Assembly: GCF_000307855.1 (NCBI RefSeq)
Contig: NZ_AJLR01000044.1
Location: forward strand, 1-64,000
Origin: Schinkia azotoformans LMG 9581
GTDB lineage: Bacteria; Bacillota; Bacilli; Bacillales; Bacillaceae_J
Direction: 5' to 3'
DNA: 64,000 bases
Shown here: positions 17,963 to 25,978 of the stretch, in pieces
Layout: each line of letters starts with the position of its first letter
Numbering within the stretch: the first letter of the stretch is position 1
Notes under the pieces: model-generated
What the model was told of the DNA's origin: nothing
The model's input: the letters and a program-made list of their open reading frames with translations, nothing else
Databases searched by the model: none
Translations under genes and position numbers: made by a program

Positions 17963-19211
17963 TTTTCTCTTCTTCTTTACTTATTAGGAGACTACCAATT
18001 AACCCCAACAACGTAAAAGCTACCGGAATTATAAATCCGTAATGATAGCCAACATTACTTGCAGTTATACTAAAATGATCTAATACCCTTCCGAAAAGGC
18101 TTGGAAGTAAAACGGCACTTAGGAATCCCCCAGTATTGGCAAAACCTGATATTACGCCAACTTCGTTTACAGGAAAGGATTCGCGGACGATTGCAAATGT
18201 TAATGCACTTGCACCATTACCGAAGCCCAATATAAAGAAAAGAATAATTAATAGAGAAAAAGACGGCTTTCCATTTAATACTACTAAAGCTAGCCAAACA
18301 ACCAAAACAATCGAATAGATAAATACAAATGGTTGTTTGATAGAATTAAGACGCCCAGAAACCCAAGTTGTTAATGGTGCACCGATTATGGCACCAAAAA
18401 CACCAAGCATGACAAGCTGACTCGCTCCAGAACGCGTTAACCCATAGACATCCATACCGTAAGGAACTGCCCACGAGCCAATAAATCCAACATACGTTCC
18501 CACTAATCCAAAGTGACATAGAAACACGGCCCAAGCCTGCCTGTTTTTACAAACCCGTAATAAAAGGCTCGAAGTTTTTTCACGATTTTGCTTAACTGCT
18601 TTAGGAAAAACGACGGGATTATCTTTTCCAATTTGCTCTGATTTTTTTATAAGAATTAAATATAATAGGAGTCCACAAATACATAAAATGATTCCTACAG
18701 TTAAAAACGGTGGTCTCCATCCTGTCAAAGCAATCCATTTTGAAAATGGTACGGTTGCCAATAAAAATCCCAGACTGCCGCTCATTCCAGCGAACCCTAT
18801 TAATTTAATAAATTCTTTAGGCTTAAACCATTGGCTTAAGATCGCCACCAAATTCACCCATATCGTAGAGTCACCAATGCCCACCAATAATTTTGCAAAA
18901 ATAAGGACATATTCATTGGGAGCTATACTATAGACAATCGTTCCGATTCCATTAAGAAGCGTTCCTACAATCAGAAAATAATTAGGACCGAAACGGTCTG
19001 ATAAAATCCCAATCGGTATTTGCAGCCCCGTATAAGCTAAAAATTGAATACTTGTCAGTAAACCGATAACGGAAGCGGAAATTCGAAAATCTATCATTAA
19101 CTGATCCGTGATTAATCCCGGCGCCGTTCTTTGACTAACAATCAAAAAGTATGTGAATAATACCGCTAAAAAAACAACCCATCTATAATTACTGTTCTCT
19201 CTATCTTCCAA
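17925..19211 (-). CDS. MFS transporter
   Basis: A 428-residue major facilitator protein with twelve predicted helices. The helix 2-3 loop motif is GILSDRFGPNYF, and the central soluble loop (about 190-220) is Lys/Glu-rich. The layout recalls organic-anion or nitrate/glucarate-type permeases but I cannot name a substrate. The last dozen or so residues (TSSYPSSNRAEI) are read from the tandem repeat array and so look like an acquired tail. Upstream lies copy A of a two-copy intergenic element. Confidence 0.85.
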   Translation of the reverse strand: MEDRENSNYRWVVFLAVLFTYFLIVSQRTAPGLITDQLMIDFRISASVIGLLTSIQFLAYTGLQIPIGILSDRFGPNYFLIVGTLLNGIGTIVYSIAPNEYVLIFAKLLVGIGDSTIWVNLVAILSQWFKPKEFIKLIGFAGMSGSLGFLLATVPFSKWIALTGWRPPFLTVGIILCICGLLLYLILIKKSEQIGKDNPVVFPKAVKQNREKTSSLLLRVCKNRQAWAVFLCHFGLVGTYVGFIGSWAVPYGMDVYGLTRSGASQLVMLGVFGAIIGAPLTTWVSGRLNSIKQPFVFIYSIVLVVWLALVVLNGKPSFSLLIILFFILGFGNGASALTFAIVRESFPVNEVGVISGFANTGGFLSAVLLPSLFGRVLDHFSITASNVGYHYGFIIPVAFTLLGLIGSLLISKEEEKTSSYPSSNRAEI

Positions 19212-19254
19212 TTTACCTCTACTCCTGTTTCATAATATTTCTTAATTATACTCT

Positions 19255-19356
19255 AAGAAAAACACGTAATTTGCCCATAATGGCAAATTACGATGTACCT
19301 AAAGGCCCTATTTTCTTATACTTTAATCTATAAAACCTTATACTTATAGTACAAAA
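19255..19356 (-). repeat. two-copy intergenic element, copy A
   Basis: About 100 bases shared with 24917-25006. On the minus strand it comprises GTACTATAAGTAT, a spacer, AGTATAAGAAAA and then a perfect 11-bp hairpin (19265-19275 with 19282-19292) followed by TGTTTTTC. It lies 3' of a gene terminator and 44 bases before the MFS start codon. Confidence 0.75.
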
Positions 19357-19382
19357 AAAATCTAGAGGCAGAGCCTCCAGAT
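19351..19382 (-). terminator. terminator of the DAACS transporter gene
   Basis: ATCTAGAGGC (19360-19369) pairs with GCCTCCAGAT (19373-19382) with one mismatch. On the minus strand it is followed by eight T residues. Confidence 0.85.
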
Positions 19383-19398
19383 TCCTTGATTAAAATTT

Positions 19399-20670
19399 TT
19401 AATTGGTAAAAGCATGTCTTAACCAATTCTTTCCTTCCACCAATCTACTGACCATCATCGCGCAAACCGTGTTTCCAGTAGAATTCAACAAGGTTGCTGG
19501 TGCATCAATAATCGTACTGATTACAGCAATAATTGGCAGTACTTCAGGAGGAAATCCAAAAACGCTTAGAATCAGCATTTCACCAATCATCCCGCCGCTA
19601 GGAATTGCCCCCATCACAGCCCCAACCAAGAACGAAACTGCTAAAATCGCTAGAATACTCGACATACTTGTCATATCTTTTCCGAACAAACTAAACAAGA
19701 AAACTATTTTAAAAACTCCACCGAAAACAGAGCCATCCTTATGTGTATTTGCACCAAGCGGAATAATTGTTTCAGCTATATCATTCGGTACGCGCATTTT
19801 TTTCACTGCATCAAGATTAATAGGAATACACGCTGCACTTGAGCATGTTGCGATTGCTGTTACGGAAGGGGTAATTGCATTTTGCCAAAATACTTTTACA
19901 CCCTCTCTTCCTCCAGCAATAAAAGCATAAAGTGTAAAGAAACCAAAATAATAGACAAGAGTAATAACAAGATATAATGCGAAAACACGAGCATATCCTT
20001 CCAAAATTTGTGGCCCAAGCTCACCGATAATCGTTGCAAAATAACATCCAAGTCCAATAGGAGCATAGTACATAATGATCTTTACAAATTTCATCATGAT
20101 AGCTGAACCAGCAGATAACACAGTAGCGAATGGCTTCCCTTTTTCGCCAACAAGCGCTGTAGCTAAACCGAATAAAATCGAAAACACAATTAACTGCAGC
20201 ATATTACTTTTTGAAAACAATAAATTAAAATCGGAAACGGAGAATGTTTTTACAAGCTGACCAAGTAAGGTTAATTCTTCAGCCCCTTCGTCTCCTCCAG
20301 TGTCCGCCATTAAACTCTTAATCGACTCAACATCGGCATTTTTTAAAGGGTCAAAAATAGATATCCCGATAAATCCCAAAACTGCTGAAATGAGAGCCGT
20401 TATGAGAAAGACAATCACGATACTTCCCATAATTTTTCCTAGCCTTTTCATGCCGCCCATATGGGCGATAGCCGAAGAAATACTGAAAAAGACTAAAGGC
20501 ACAATAATCATAAACATCAAATTTAAAAATAAATCCCCAAACGGTTTGACAACTGTCGCCTTCGGACCAAAAATAATTCCGGCAGCGCCACCTATCACGA
20601 TCGCAGCCAATAATAAAATCGTTAACTTATAATTTGATAACAATCTTCCCAAGATTGCCACTTCCCCCAT
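19399..20670 (-). CDS. DAACS-family dicarboxylate/amino acid:cation symporter
   Basis: A 423-residue Glt_symporter-type protein that couples Na+ or H+ to uptake of glutamate, aspartate, C4-dicarboxylates or cystine. Family landmarks are the serine-rich re-entrant loop (ATCSSAACIP), the IPLGANTHKDGS segment and GNTVCAMMV in the last helix. The presence of ATCSSA rather than a run of serines puts it outside the best-known GltP/DctP sequences. It is divergent from yedE. The first ATG lacks a clear ribosome binding site, and a later GTG or TTG within the first eight codons may be the real start. Confidence 0.88.
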   Translation of the reverse strand: MGEVAILGRLLSNYKLTILLLAAIVIGGAAGIIFGPKATVVKPFGDLFLNLMFMIIVPLVFFSISSAIAHMGGMKRLGKIMGSIVIVFLITALISAVLGFIGISIFDPLKNADVESIKSLMADTGGDEGAEELTLLGQLVKTFSVSDFNLLFSKSNMLQLIVFSILFGLATALVGEKGKPFATVLSAGSAIMMKFVKIIMYYAPIGLGCYFATIIGELGPQILEGYARVFALYLVITLVYYFGFFTLYAFIAGGREGVKVFWQNAITPSVTAIATCSSAACIPINLDAVKKMRVPNDIAETIIPLGANTHKDGSVFGGVFKIVFLFSLFGKDMTSMSSILAILAVSFLVGAVMGAIPSGGMIGEMLILSVFGFPPEVLPIIAVISTIIDAPATLLNSTGNTVCAMMVSRLVEGKNWLRHAFTN

Positions 20671-20836
20671 TTTTTATCTTAAGATAATAATACACCATAA
20701 GGATACAAGCCAAAAAGAGGGAGCATGGAAAATTCTTTAATTCGACAAATTAAAATTATTAATTATAATTATAAGGTATGTTAATAATCATATAATTAGA
20801 TTAGGACTTAGGAATAGCGCAAGGAGTGATAATTAA

Positions 20837-22081
20837 GTGTTTAAATCATTTTATACAAAAGTCTTTGTGAATTACTGGAATCCATATGTTGCAGTTGGAT
20901 TAGCCGGAGTACTTAGTGCTTTTTATTTTGCCTTGACCGGAACTGTTTGGGCGGTCACAGGGGAGTTTACCCGATTTGGAGGCCATCTACTTCAATTTTT
21001 CGGTGTCGATATTTCTGATTGGGCATATTTTAATCTCGTCACCATGAATGGAACAACCTTTACCCGCACCGATGGTTGGATTATCATTGGAATGTTTGTG
21101 GGTGCCTTAATTACCGTTTTGCTAGGTAAAAATTTTAAAATTCGTGTTCCACAACAAAAACGACGTTTAGTTCAAGCTTTCATCGGTGGACTTATTGCCG
21201 GATTTGGTGCACGTTTAGCTTTAGGCTGTAATTTAGCGGCATTTTTCACAGGAATCCCACAGTTTTCTTTCCACTCATGGATTTTCATGGTGACAACTGG
21301 GATTGGAACATACTTAGGAGTAAAAGTTATTAATACAACATGGTGGCGCGGAAAGCCAAATCTTCAAAGAAAGAAACCTACTTTAAGTAATGCCGTACCA
21401 AAACAAGCCAAAAATAGTAATATTCAAGTTTATCTTGGAATTGGCATTGCCTTCATTTTTGCTATTATACTAGTTTCATATGTTGCAAATGGTAAAGCGT
21501 TATTAGCAGCTGCAGCCTTATTTGGAGCTGGATTTGGTATTCTAATAGAAAGAGGACAAATTTGTTTTACATCTGCATTTCGTGATTTATGGGTCAGTGG
21601 ACGTGCCACTATGACCAAAGCATTGGCTGTAGGGGTAGGCATAAGTGTAATTCTTACATTTATCTTCCTTCAATCTGGAATGGAAGCTGTTATTAAACCA
21701 GCTGCACCAAGTACTTTTATTGGTGGTCTTTTATTTGGACTTGGTATCGTTCTTGCTGGTGGTTGTGAAACAGGATGGATGTACCGTGCAATGGAAGGGC
21801 AAGTTCTCTTTTGGGTTGTCGGTTTAGGAAATATTACAGGAGCAACAATACTCGCATATGCTTGGGATCATCTTGGTTTTTACAGCGTTTTAACAGAAGG
21901 ATGGCCTAAATTGAACTTAATCGAGGCATGGGGACCTTATCAGGCACTGTTTGGCACAATGGCTATGCTTGCTGCATGGTTCTTCTTGTCCAATTGGTGG
22001 GAAAAGCATTATCGTTATGGAAAAGGTTTGACAGTCCCAGAAAAAGATACCTATATTGTAAAACCTGCTGTTAAACAATAA
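20837..22081 (+). CDS. yedE: YedE/YeeE-family sulfur or selenium transporter
   Basis: A 414-residue membrane protein of the YeeE/YedE (TsuA) family, made of two repeats of helices. Three cysteines sit at the expected family positions: ALGCNLAAFFTG, IERGQICFTSAFRD and LAGGCETGWMYR. In TsuA-type proteins these pass thiosulfate through the membrane. YedE members paired with YedF have been linked to selenium metabolism. The start is GTG behind AAGGAG. The next gene, 21 bases downstream, is the TusA-like yedF with a TGA in place of its Cys codon, so the pair may handle a selenium compound. Confidence 0.88.
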   Translation: MFKSFYTKVFVNYWNPYVAVGLAGVLSAFYFALTGTVWAVTGEFTRFGGHLLQFFGVDISDWAYFNLVTMNGTTFTRTDGWIIIGMFVGALITVLLGKNFKIRVPQQKRRLVQAFIGGLIAGFGARLALGCNLAAFFTGIPQFSFHSWIFMVTTGIGTYLGVKVINTTWWRGKPNLQRKKPTLSNAVPKQAKNSNIQVYLGIGIAFIFAIILVSYVANGKALLAAAALFGAGFGILIERGQICFTSAFRDLWVSGRATMTKALAVGVGISVILTFIFLQSGMEAVIKPAAPSTFIGGLLFGLGIVLAGGCETGWMYRAMEGQVLFWVVGLGNITGATILAYAWDHLGFYSVLTEGWPKLNLIEAWGPYQALFGTMAMLAAWFFLSNWWEKHYRYGKGLTVPEKDTYIVKPAVKQ

Positions 22082-22102
22082 TGATATTGAGGGTGAAAAA
22101 AC

Positions 22103-22345
22103 ATGAACGAAGAAGCAATAGACTTTATCTTAGATATCCGTGGTGAACCTTGACCGTATCCAGTCATGTATACGCTGGATGCGTTACAAACAATGAAAAC
22201 TGGCGAAACATTACAAGTAATCGCCGATTGTCCGCAATCTTTCATCAGCGTGCCTGAGGAAGTAGTTAAGCACGGCTACGAATTGATGAAAGAACCGGAA
22301 AAACAAGGACCGGATTTATATTTTTATATTCGTGTAAATAAATAG
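22103..22345 (+). CDS. yedF: YedF/TusA-like protein with in-frame TGA, probable selenoprotein
   Basis: An 80-residue sulfur-carrier-type protein that ordinary ORF finding misses, because codon 17 (22151-22153) is TGA. Reading through gives ILDIRGEP-U-PYPVMYTLDAL, then VIADCPQSF and VKHGYELM, ending in TAG at 22343. This closely matches E. coli YedF, where the corresponding motif is CPYP and its Cys is the active thiol. The TGA falls exactly on that Cys, and the frame is intact before and after it. A hairpin starts one base after the TGA. Selenocysteine is the simplest reading. Alternatives are a nonsense mutation or a sequencing error. A G-rich site lies before the ATG, and yedE is immediately upstream. 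Confidence 0.85.
22155..22183 (+). promoter_or_regulatory. candidate bacterial SECIS hairpin after the TGA
   Basis: CGTATCCAG (22155-22163) pairs with CTGGATGCG (22175-22183), nine pairs with one G-U, around an 11-base loop TCATGTATACG. It begins one base after the TGA codon, where bacterial selenocysteine insertion elements lie. It is shorter than the E. coli fdhF element and the loop is not the E. coli sequence, so SelB recognition is inferred. Confidence 0.6.
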
Positions 22346-22353
22346 ATAAAAAC

Positions 22354-22384
22354 AAAAGGCGGTCAATGTGAACCGCCTTTTTAA
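22354..22384 (+). terminator. terminator of the yedE-yedF operon
   Basis: AAAAGGCGGT (22354-22363) pairs with ACCGCCTTTT (22372-22381) in a perfect stem ending in a T-run. Confidence 0.88.
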
Positions 22385-22401
22385 ATATCTTCACTCAGAG
22401 T

Positions 22402-22427
22402 AGCCACAGTTCCCGACCCTCTGGTTC
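22402..22427 (-). repeat. dispersed GGGACAGAG-type repeat, copy 1
   Basis: The plus strand reads GCCACAGTTCCCGACCCTCT followed by GGTTCAT. It matches the copy at 56461-56485 almost base for base and ends on the stop codon of the Lon-type protease gene. Confidence 0.7.
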
Positions 22428-24855
22428 ATTCATTTTTTGTTTTTTTCGTTGACTCATACATTTTGTTAAAACGTTCCTCAACTTTTGCAAAAATTGTATT
22501 GGAAGGATATTTTCCTTTTTCGTTCCGTACATTTCCTGCACTGACGCCTGTTAATATTTCAATGCCTTCAGCAATATGGCTGATTGCCCAAATATGAAAT
22601 TGGTCCTTGTTGACTGCTTCCACAACATCATCTTCAAGCATTAAATTTTGAATATTTTGTTTTGGAATGATCACGCCTTGTTTACCGGTTAGGCCTCGCT
22701 CTTTACAAATATGGTAAAAGCCTTCAATTTTTTCGTTTACGCCGCCAATGGATTGGATTTCTCCCCATTGGTTTACTGATCCCGTTACCGCTATACCTTG
22801 GTAAATGGGCACCTCAGCAAGAGATGAGAGTAAAACATATAATTCCGTACTGGAGGCACTGTCACCATCAATTGTTGAATACGTTTGTTCGAAGGTAATG
22901 CTTGCTGATAATGGAATTGGACGATTTTTTGCGAATTCTCCGGAAAGGAAACCTGTTAAAATCATCATACCTTTATTATGAATTTGACCACTTAGGGCAG
23001 CTTCTCTTTCAATATTCATAATCCCGCTTTTGCCAACGTAGGTTTGAGCTGTAATTTTCGTTGGAATTCCAAATACTGAATCCCTTGTACCTAGAACAGC
23101 TAGACCATTAATTTGTCCGACTCGTGAACCGTCTGTTTCAACCATGATCGTGCCGTTATTGATCATTTCTCGATACTGTTCTGTTACATGATTAGAGCGA
23201 AGCGCCTTCTCAGATAATGCTTTTTCAACATGCAGGCCATCAACAACAGATTCATTGTCTAATTTCGCCCAATAGCTAGACTCCACTAAAACCTTTGTGA
23301 TTTCATGAAAATTCGTTGATAGCTTCGATTGTTCATCCACTAATCGGGAGCTGTAATCGATTACCTTTGCAATCGCCCGGCGGTGGAATGGGAGCAGCCC
23401 TTCTTGGTCCACGAAGTTTTTCACGAATCGTGCCATTTTCCAGCTGTTTTCTTGATCCTTGTCCATTAGCGTAACAAATTCCACTTTTACTTTGAAAAGC
23501 TTATGAAAGTCTTCATCGAATTCTGCCAGAAAGTCATAAAGATAATAGGAGCCAATAATAATAACCTTTAGATTCAATGGAATCGGCTCCGGTTTAATTC
23601 CGCTTGTAGGAATCACTACATTGTCCTCATTTAAATTTTCAATCTGAATACTGCCCGTTTGCAGGGCTCGCTTCAGTCGAATCCAAGCATTTGGATGCTG
23701 CAGAAGTTCTGTTGCTTGCAGGATTAAGTAACCACCATTAGCAAGATGCAGTGCCCCCGGCTTCACTAAAGTGAAATCTGTATCCCAGCTTCCCAATGAA
23801 CCATGGTATTCTACTTTTCCAAATAAGTTATGGTAGGTTGGATTTGTTTCATAAATGATTGGTGCCCCGTTCAAATTTCTTTGGCTAACAAATAAATTGA
23901 CCGTGTAGCGACGGAGGTATTGTTCCTTGGAACCCATCAAAGCATTCATAATATTTTGCTGCTCATCTTGCGGCTTATCCTCGATGAAAAATGAAAAATG
24001 AGTGACTACATCGTGGAAATAGGCTTCAAGGTATTCAAGCACTTTTTTGCTCTCCTTATAGGTTTCTCTAAGTGGTTGAAAAAGCTCCTGAATGGAATTA
24101 GCAGCTGTTTCCATCATAAATTGATTTACCTTTTTCTTTAGTTGGTCCTCTATTTTTAGAATTTGGTAGATGGTTTCATCAATTTTATTCTCAACTAGAT
24201 TTTCTCTGTCCTTAATCATCTTTTTGTTCGTATCGGCTAGTTGTTCAAACTCCTTTATTTCCATTGGACGGCCAAAAAATAGTGGGATGGTTTCAATTCC
24301 TGTTGGAGTCCGTTCTATTTTAATTTGATTTTCCAGGGCATAGGCATCAGTCTGTTCCCAAAGATCTTCTATTTCATCCCGAAATTCATCTAGTATTCTC
24401 CGTTTCTCTTTTTCAAATACTTCACTAGTAAAAGACGAGCGGATAAGTCGTTCAATATCAATTAATAATACTTCCATTTCCCGTTGAAATTTCTGCCCCA
24501 TGCCAGCTGGAAAAGGGATCACAAGCGGCATATCCGGATTTTCAAAGTTATAGACATAACACCAATCAGTTGGTACTGCTCGCAGCTCTGCGACCTTTGA
24601 AACACTATCTAAGGCGTACGTCATCCTGCCAGTACCTGCAGGGCCAACTACGAACAAGTTATATCCTGATTGTTCAACGGCTAGTCCAAAATTCATTGCC
24701 TTCTCAGCACGTTTTTGCCCTATCATTTCATTTGGCAATTTCTCAAGATCATCTGTTGTCTCAAATGAAAAATTTTCTGATTCAAACTCAGAACAAAGTT
24801 TTGATGCAGGTACCCGGTGAATCGATAAAACATTTTCATATTCTTGTATGTTCAT
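22426..24855 (-). CDS. Lon-type ATP-dependent protease (AAA_32/S16 family)
   Basis: An 809-residue cytoplasmic protease of the LonC/YcbZ-like group, distinct from LonA and LonB. The N-terminal part holds a nucleotide-binding loop of the degenerate kind usual in this group (GPAGTGRM, about 72-79). A long helical, charged middle region follows (about 130-290). The C-terminal S16 domain has the catalytic serine 666 in DGDSAS and lysine 709 in GGVNEK, 43 residues apart as in E. coli Lon. Substrates are unknown. Its upstream region carries copy B of the intergenic element also found before the MFS gene at 17925-19211. Confidence 0.88.
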   Translation of the reverse strand: MNIQEYENVLSIHRVPASKLCSEFESENFSFETTDDLEKLPNEMIGQKRAEKAMNFGLAVEQSGYNLFVVGPAGTGRMTYALDSVSKVAELRAVPTDWCYVYNFENPDMPLVIPFPAGMGQKFQREMEVLLIDIERLIRSSFTSEVFEKEKRRILDEFRDEIEDLWEQTDAYALENQIKIERTPTGIETIPLFFGRPMEIKEFEQLADTNKKMIKDRENLVENKIDETIYQILKIEDQLKKKVNQFMMETAANSIQELFQPLRETYKESKKVLEYLEAYFHDVVTHFSFFIEDKPQDEQQNIMNALMGSKEQYLRRYTVNLFVSQRNLNGAPIIYETNPTYHNLFGKVEYHGSLGSWDTDFTLVKPGALHLANGGYLILQATELLQHPNAWIRLKRALQTGSIQIENLNEDNVVIPTSGIKPEPIPLNLKVIIIGSYYLYDFLAEFDEDFHKLFKVKVEFVTLMDKDQENSWKMARFVKNFVDQEGLLPFHRRAIAKVIDYSSRLVDEQSKLSTNFHEITKVLVESSYWAKLDNESVVDGLHVEKALSEKALRSNHVTEQYREMINNGTIMVETDGSRVGQINGLAVLGTRDSVFGIPTKITAQTYVGKSGIMNIEREAALSGQIHNKGMMILTGFLSGEFAKNRPIPLSASITFEQTYSTIDGDSASSTELYVLLSSLAEVPIYQGIAVTGSVNQWGEIQSIGGVNEKIEGFYHICKERGLTGKQGVIIPKQNIQNLMLEDDVVEAVNKDQFHIWAISHIAEGIEILTGVSAGNVRNEKGKYPSNTIFAKVEERFNKMYESTKKTKNE

Positions 24856-24916
24856 ATTTAACCCCTCGCTTTACCGTCTTTTCCAAATTCTATCATATTT
24901 AATATCGATATTTGTT

Positions 24917-25006
24917 TAGAAAAACACGAAATTTGCCCACTAATGCAAATTTCGATGTTTTTTCTTATACTGATTTCAATAAAAATACATACTTATCAGT
25001 ACAAAA
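24917..25006 (-). repeat. two-copy intergenic element, copy B
   Basis: Matches 19255-19356 over its whole length except for a gap of about 12 bases. The hairpin arms are CGAAATTTGC (24927-24936) and GCAAATTTCG (24945-24954). Relative to copy A a T-A pair has become A-T, so both sides changed together. On the minus strand the hairpin is followed by TGTTTTTC, 62 bases before the protease start codon. Confidence 0.75.
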
Positions 25007-25041
25007 TACAAAAAATTCCACTTCCTAGAATCAGAAAGTGG
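25005..25041 (-). terminator. terminator of the PilZ gene
   Basis: CCACTT (25018-25023) pairs with AAGTGG (25036-25041). On the minus strand the stem is followed by AATTTTTTG. It overlaps the stop codon. Confidence 0.75.
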
Positions 25042-25675
25042 GAGTTTTCAATCCTGAATATATATTTTCAATGTATTTCTTCAATTGTGTTTGATGCGAT
25101 TCAATTAAATTTAAGAATTGAACTGAAAAAATGTAATCGCCATTTTCACTAGTAGCATGAACATTACGGCTAATCACAACTTCATCATCGTCATCGCCAA
25201 AGAAAGGGGGGCCTAATTTTATTTCGATTAAATTTCCTTGTGAGATATACTTACTTCCGGTAAACTGTGCTCCTCCTAAACTAATATTTAAAAAGCTGCC
25301 TTTCTCCCATTTGTAGTATCTTGGTGGAAATTCGCGGTAAAACATTTCAATTTCATCTGCAATCGGTAATCGAGTATCTTGCCGCTTACTCTGAAACTTA
25401 AGATCAGAAACCGCCTTCAACAGTAAAATTCGATCATTGTCTCGTAGACTATCCGATACTATTTCTACATCCAACAAATGAATCTCATGGTCAATGGTTT
25501 CAATTGTAATCCATAACGGCTGCTTTCCGAGGGGAACGGACTTTACCTTTTCCTCCAATAATTGAAGCTCAAATAGTTCATCCTTAATTAGCACAATTTG
25601 ACCAATCCATAATTCATGTTTATGCTTTAAAGTGCAGATTTCACCAAGAAGATGAGGTTCCAAATGATAACTCAT
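25031..25675 (-). CDS. PilZ-domain c-di-GMP binding protein (YpfA/MotI-like)
   Basis: A 214-residue cytoplasmic protein with an N-terminal YcgR-like domain (about 1-90) and a C-terminal PilZ domain. The c-di-GMP binding residues are visible as RQDTR (the RxxxR motif, about 97-101) and LNISLGG, with Asn where Asp is commoner. Size and layout match B. subtilis YpfA (MotI/DgrA), which slows the flagellar motor when it binds c-di-GMP. No motility gene is adjacent. Two c-di-GMP turnover proteins are encoded elsewhere in the window. The gene is monocistronic with its own terminator. Confidence 0.85.
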   Translation of the reverse strand: MSYHLEPHLLGEICTLKHKHELWIGQIVLIKDELFELQLLEEKVKSVPLGKQPLWITIETIDHEIHLLDVEIVSDSLRDNDRILLLKAVSDLKFQSKRQDTRLPIADEIEMFYREFPPRYYKWEKGSFLNISLGGAQFTGSKYISQGNLIEIKLGPPFFGDDDDEVVISRNVHATSENGDYIFSVQFLNLIESHQTQLKKYIENIYSGLKTPTF

Positions 25676-25800
25676 TAGTTTTCCCCCCTATCGATAAAAT
25701 GGAGATTTCAGCTATAAATCATATCTATTTATATTATAAATTCATCTTGAAAACTCATATTCCTGTATCATATTATGGACATTGCGTGACAAAATAGAAA

Positions 25801-25942
25801 AGCTTAAAGCTAGTTCAGCGACGTATAAACTGGAGCACATCGACTGAGGTAAAGGAAACACGATGAGCCATTAGCGAATCGATGTTGACTTATCGTAGGG
25901 AGGTGGGCGAAGTTTACTAGTCGCTGGGTGCTGGAGCTAGAC
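25801..25942. repeat. 142-bp extragenic repeat-like element
   Basis: A non-coding block with higher GC than its flanks. Its ends are inverted versions of each other: AGCTAGTTCAGCGAC at 25808-25822 against the complement of TCGCTGGGTGCTGGAGCT at 25921-25938. An inner CATCGA/TCGATG pair lies within. I recall very similar sequence as an abundant intergenic repeat in Bacillus genomes, but this cannot be checked here. Only one copy is in the window. Confidence 0.6.
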
Positions 25943-25978
25943 AAAAAAAAGCGGACGATCAACCATTGTTAACCATCC
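25943..25978 (-). terminator. terminator of the tetR-spx-like operon
   Basis: On the minus strand GGATGGT (from 25978) pairs with ATCGTCC (to 25953) using two G-U pairs, then GC and eight T. It includes the stop codon of the Spx-like gene. Confidence 0.6.

Noticed and set aside
19403-19930. 175-codon plus-strand open frame inside the DAACS transporter gene
   Set aside because: Antisense shadow of a membrane protein gene with biased codons.
22103-22345. yedF as a pseudogene inactivated by a nonsense mutation
   Set aside because: The TGA replaces exactly the catalytic Cys codon, the rest of the frame is undamaged and a hairpin follows. A random nonsense mutation at that codon is possible but less likely.
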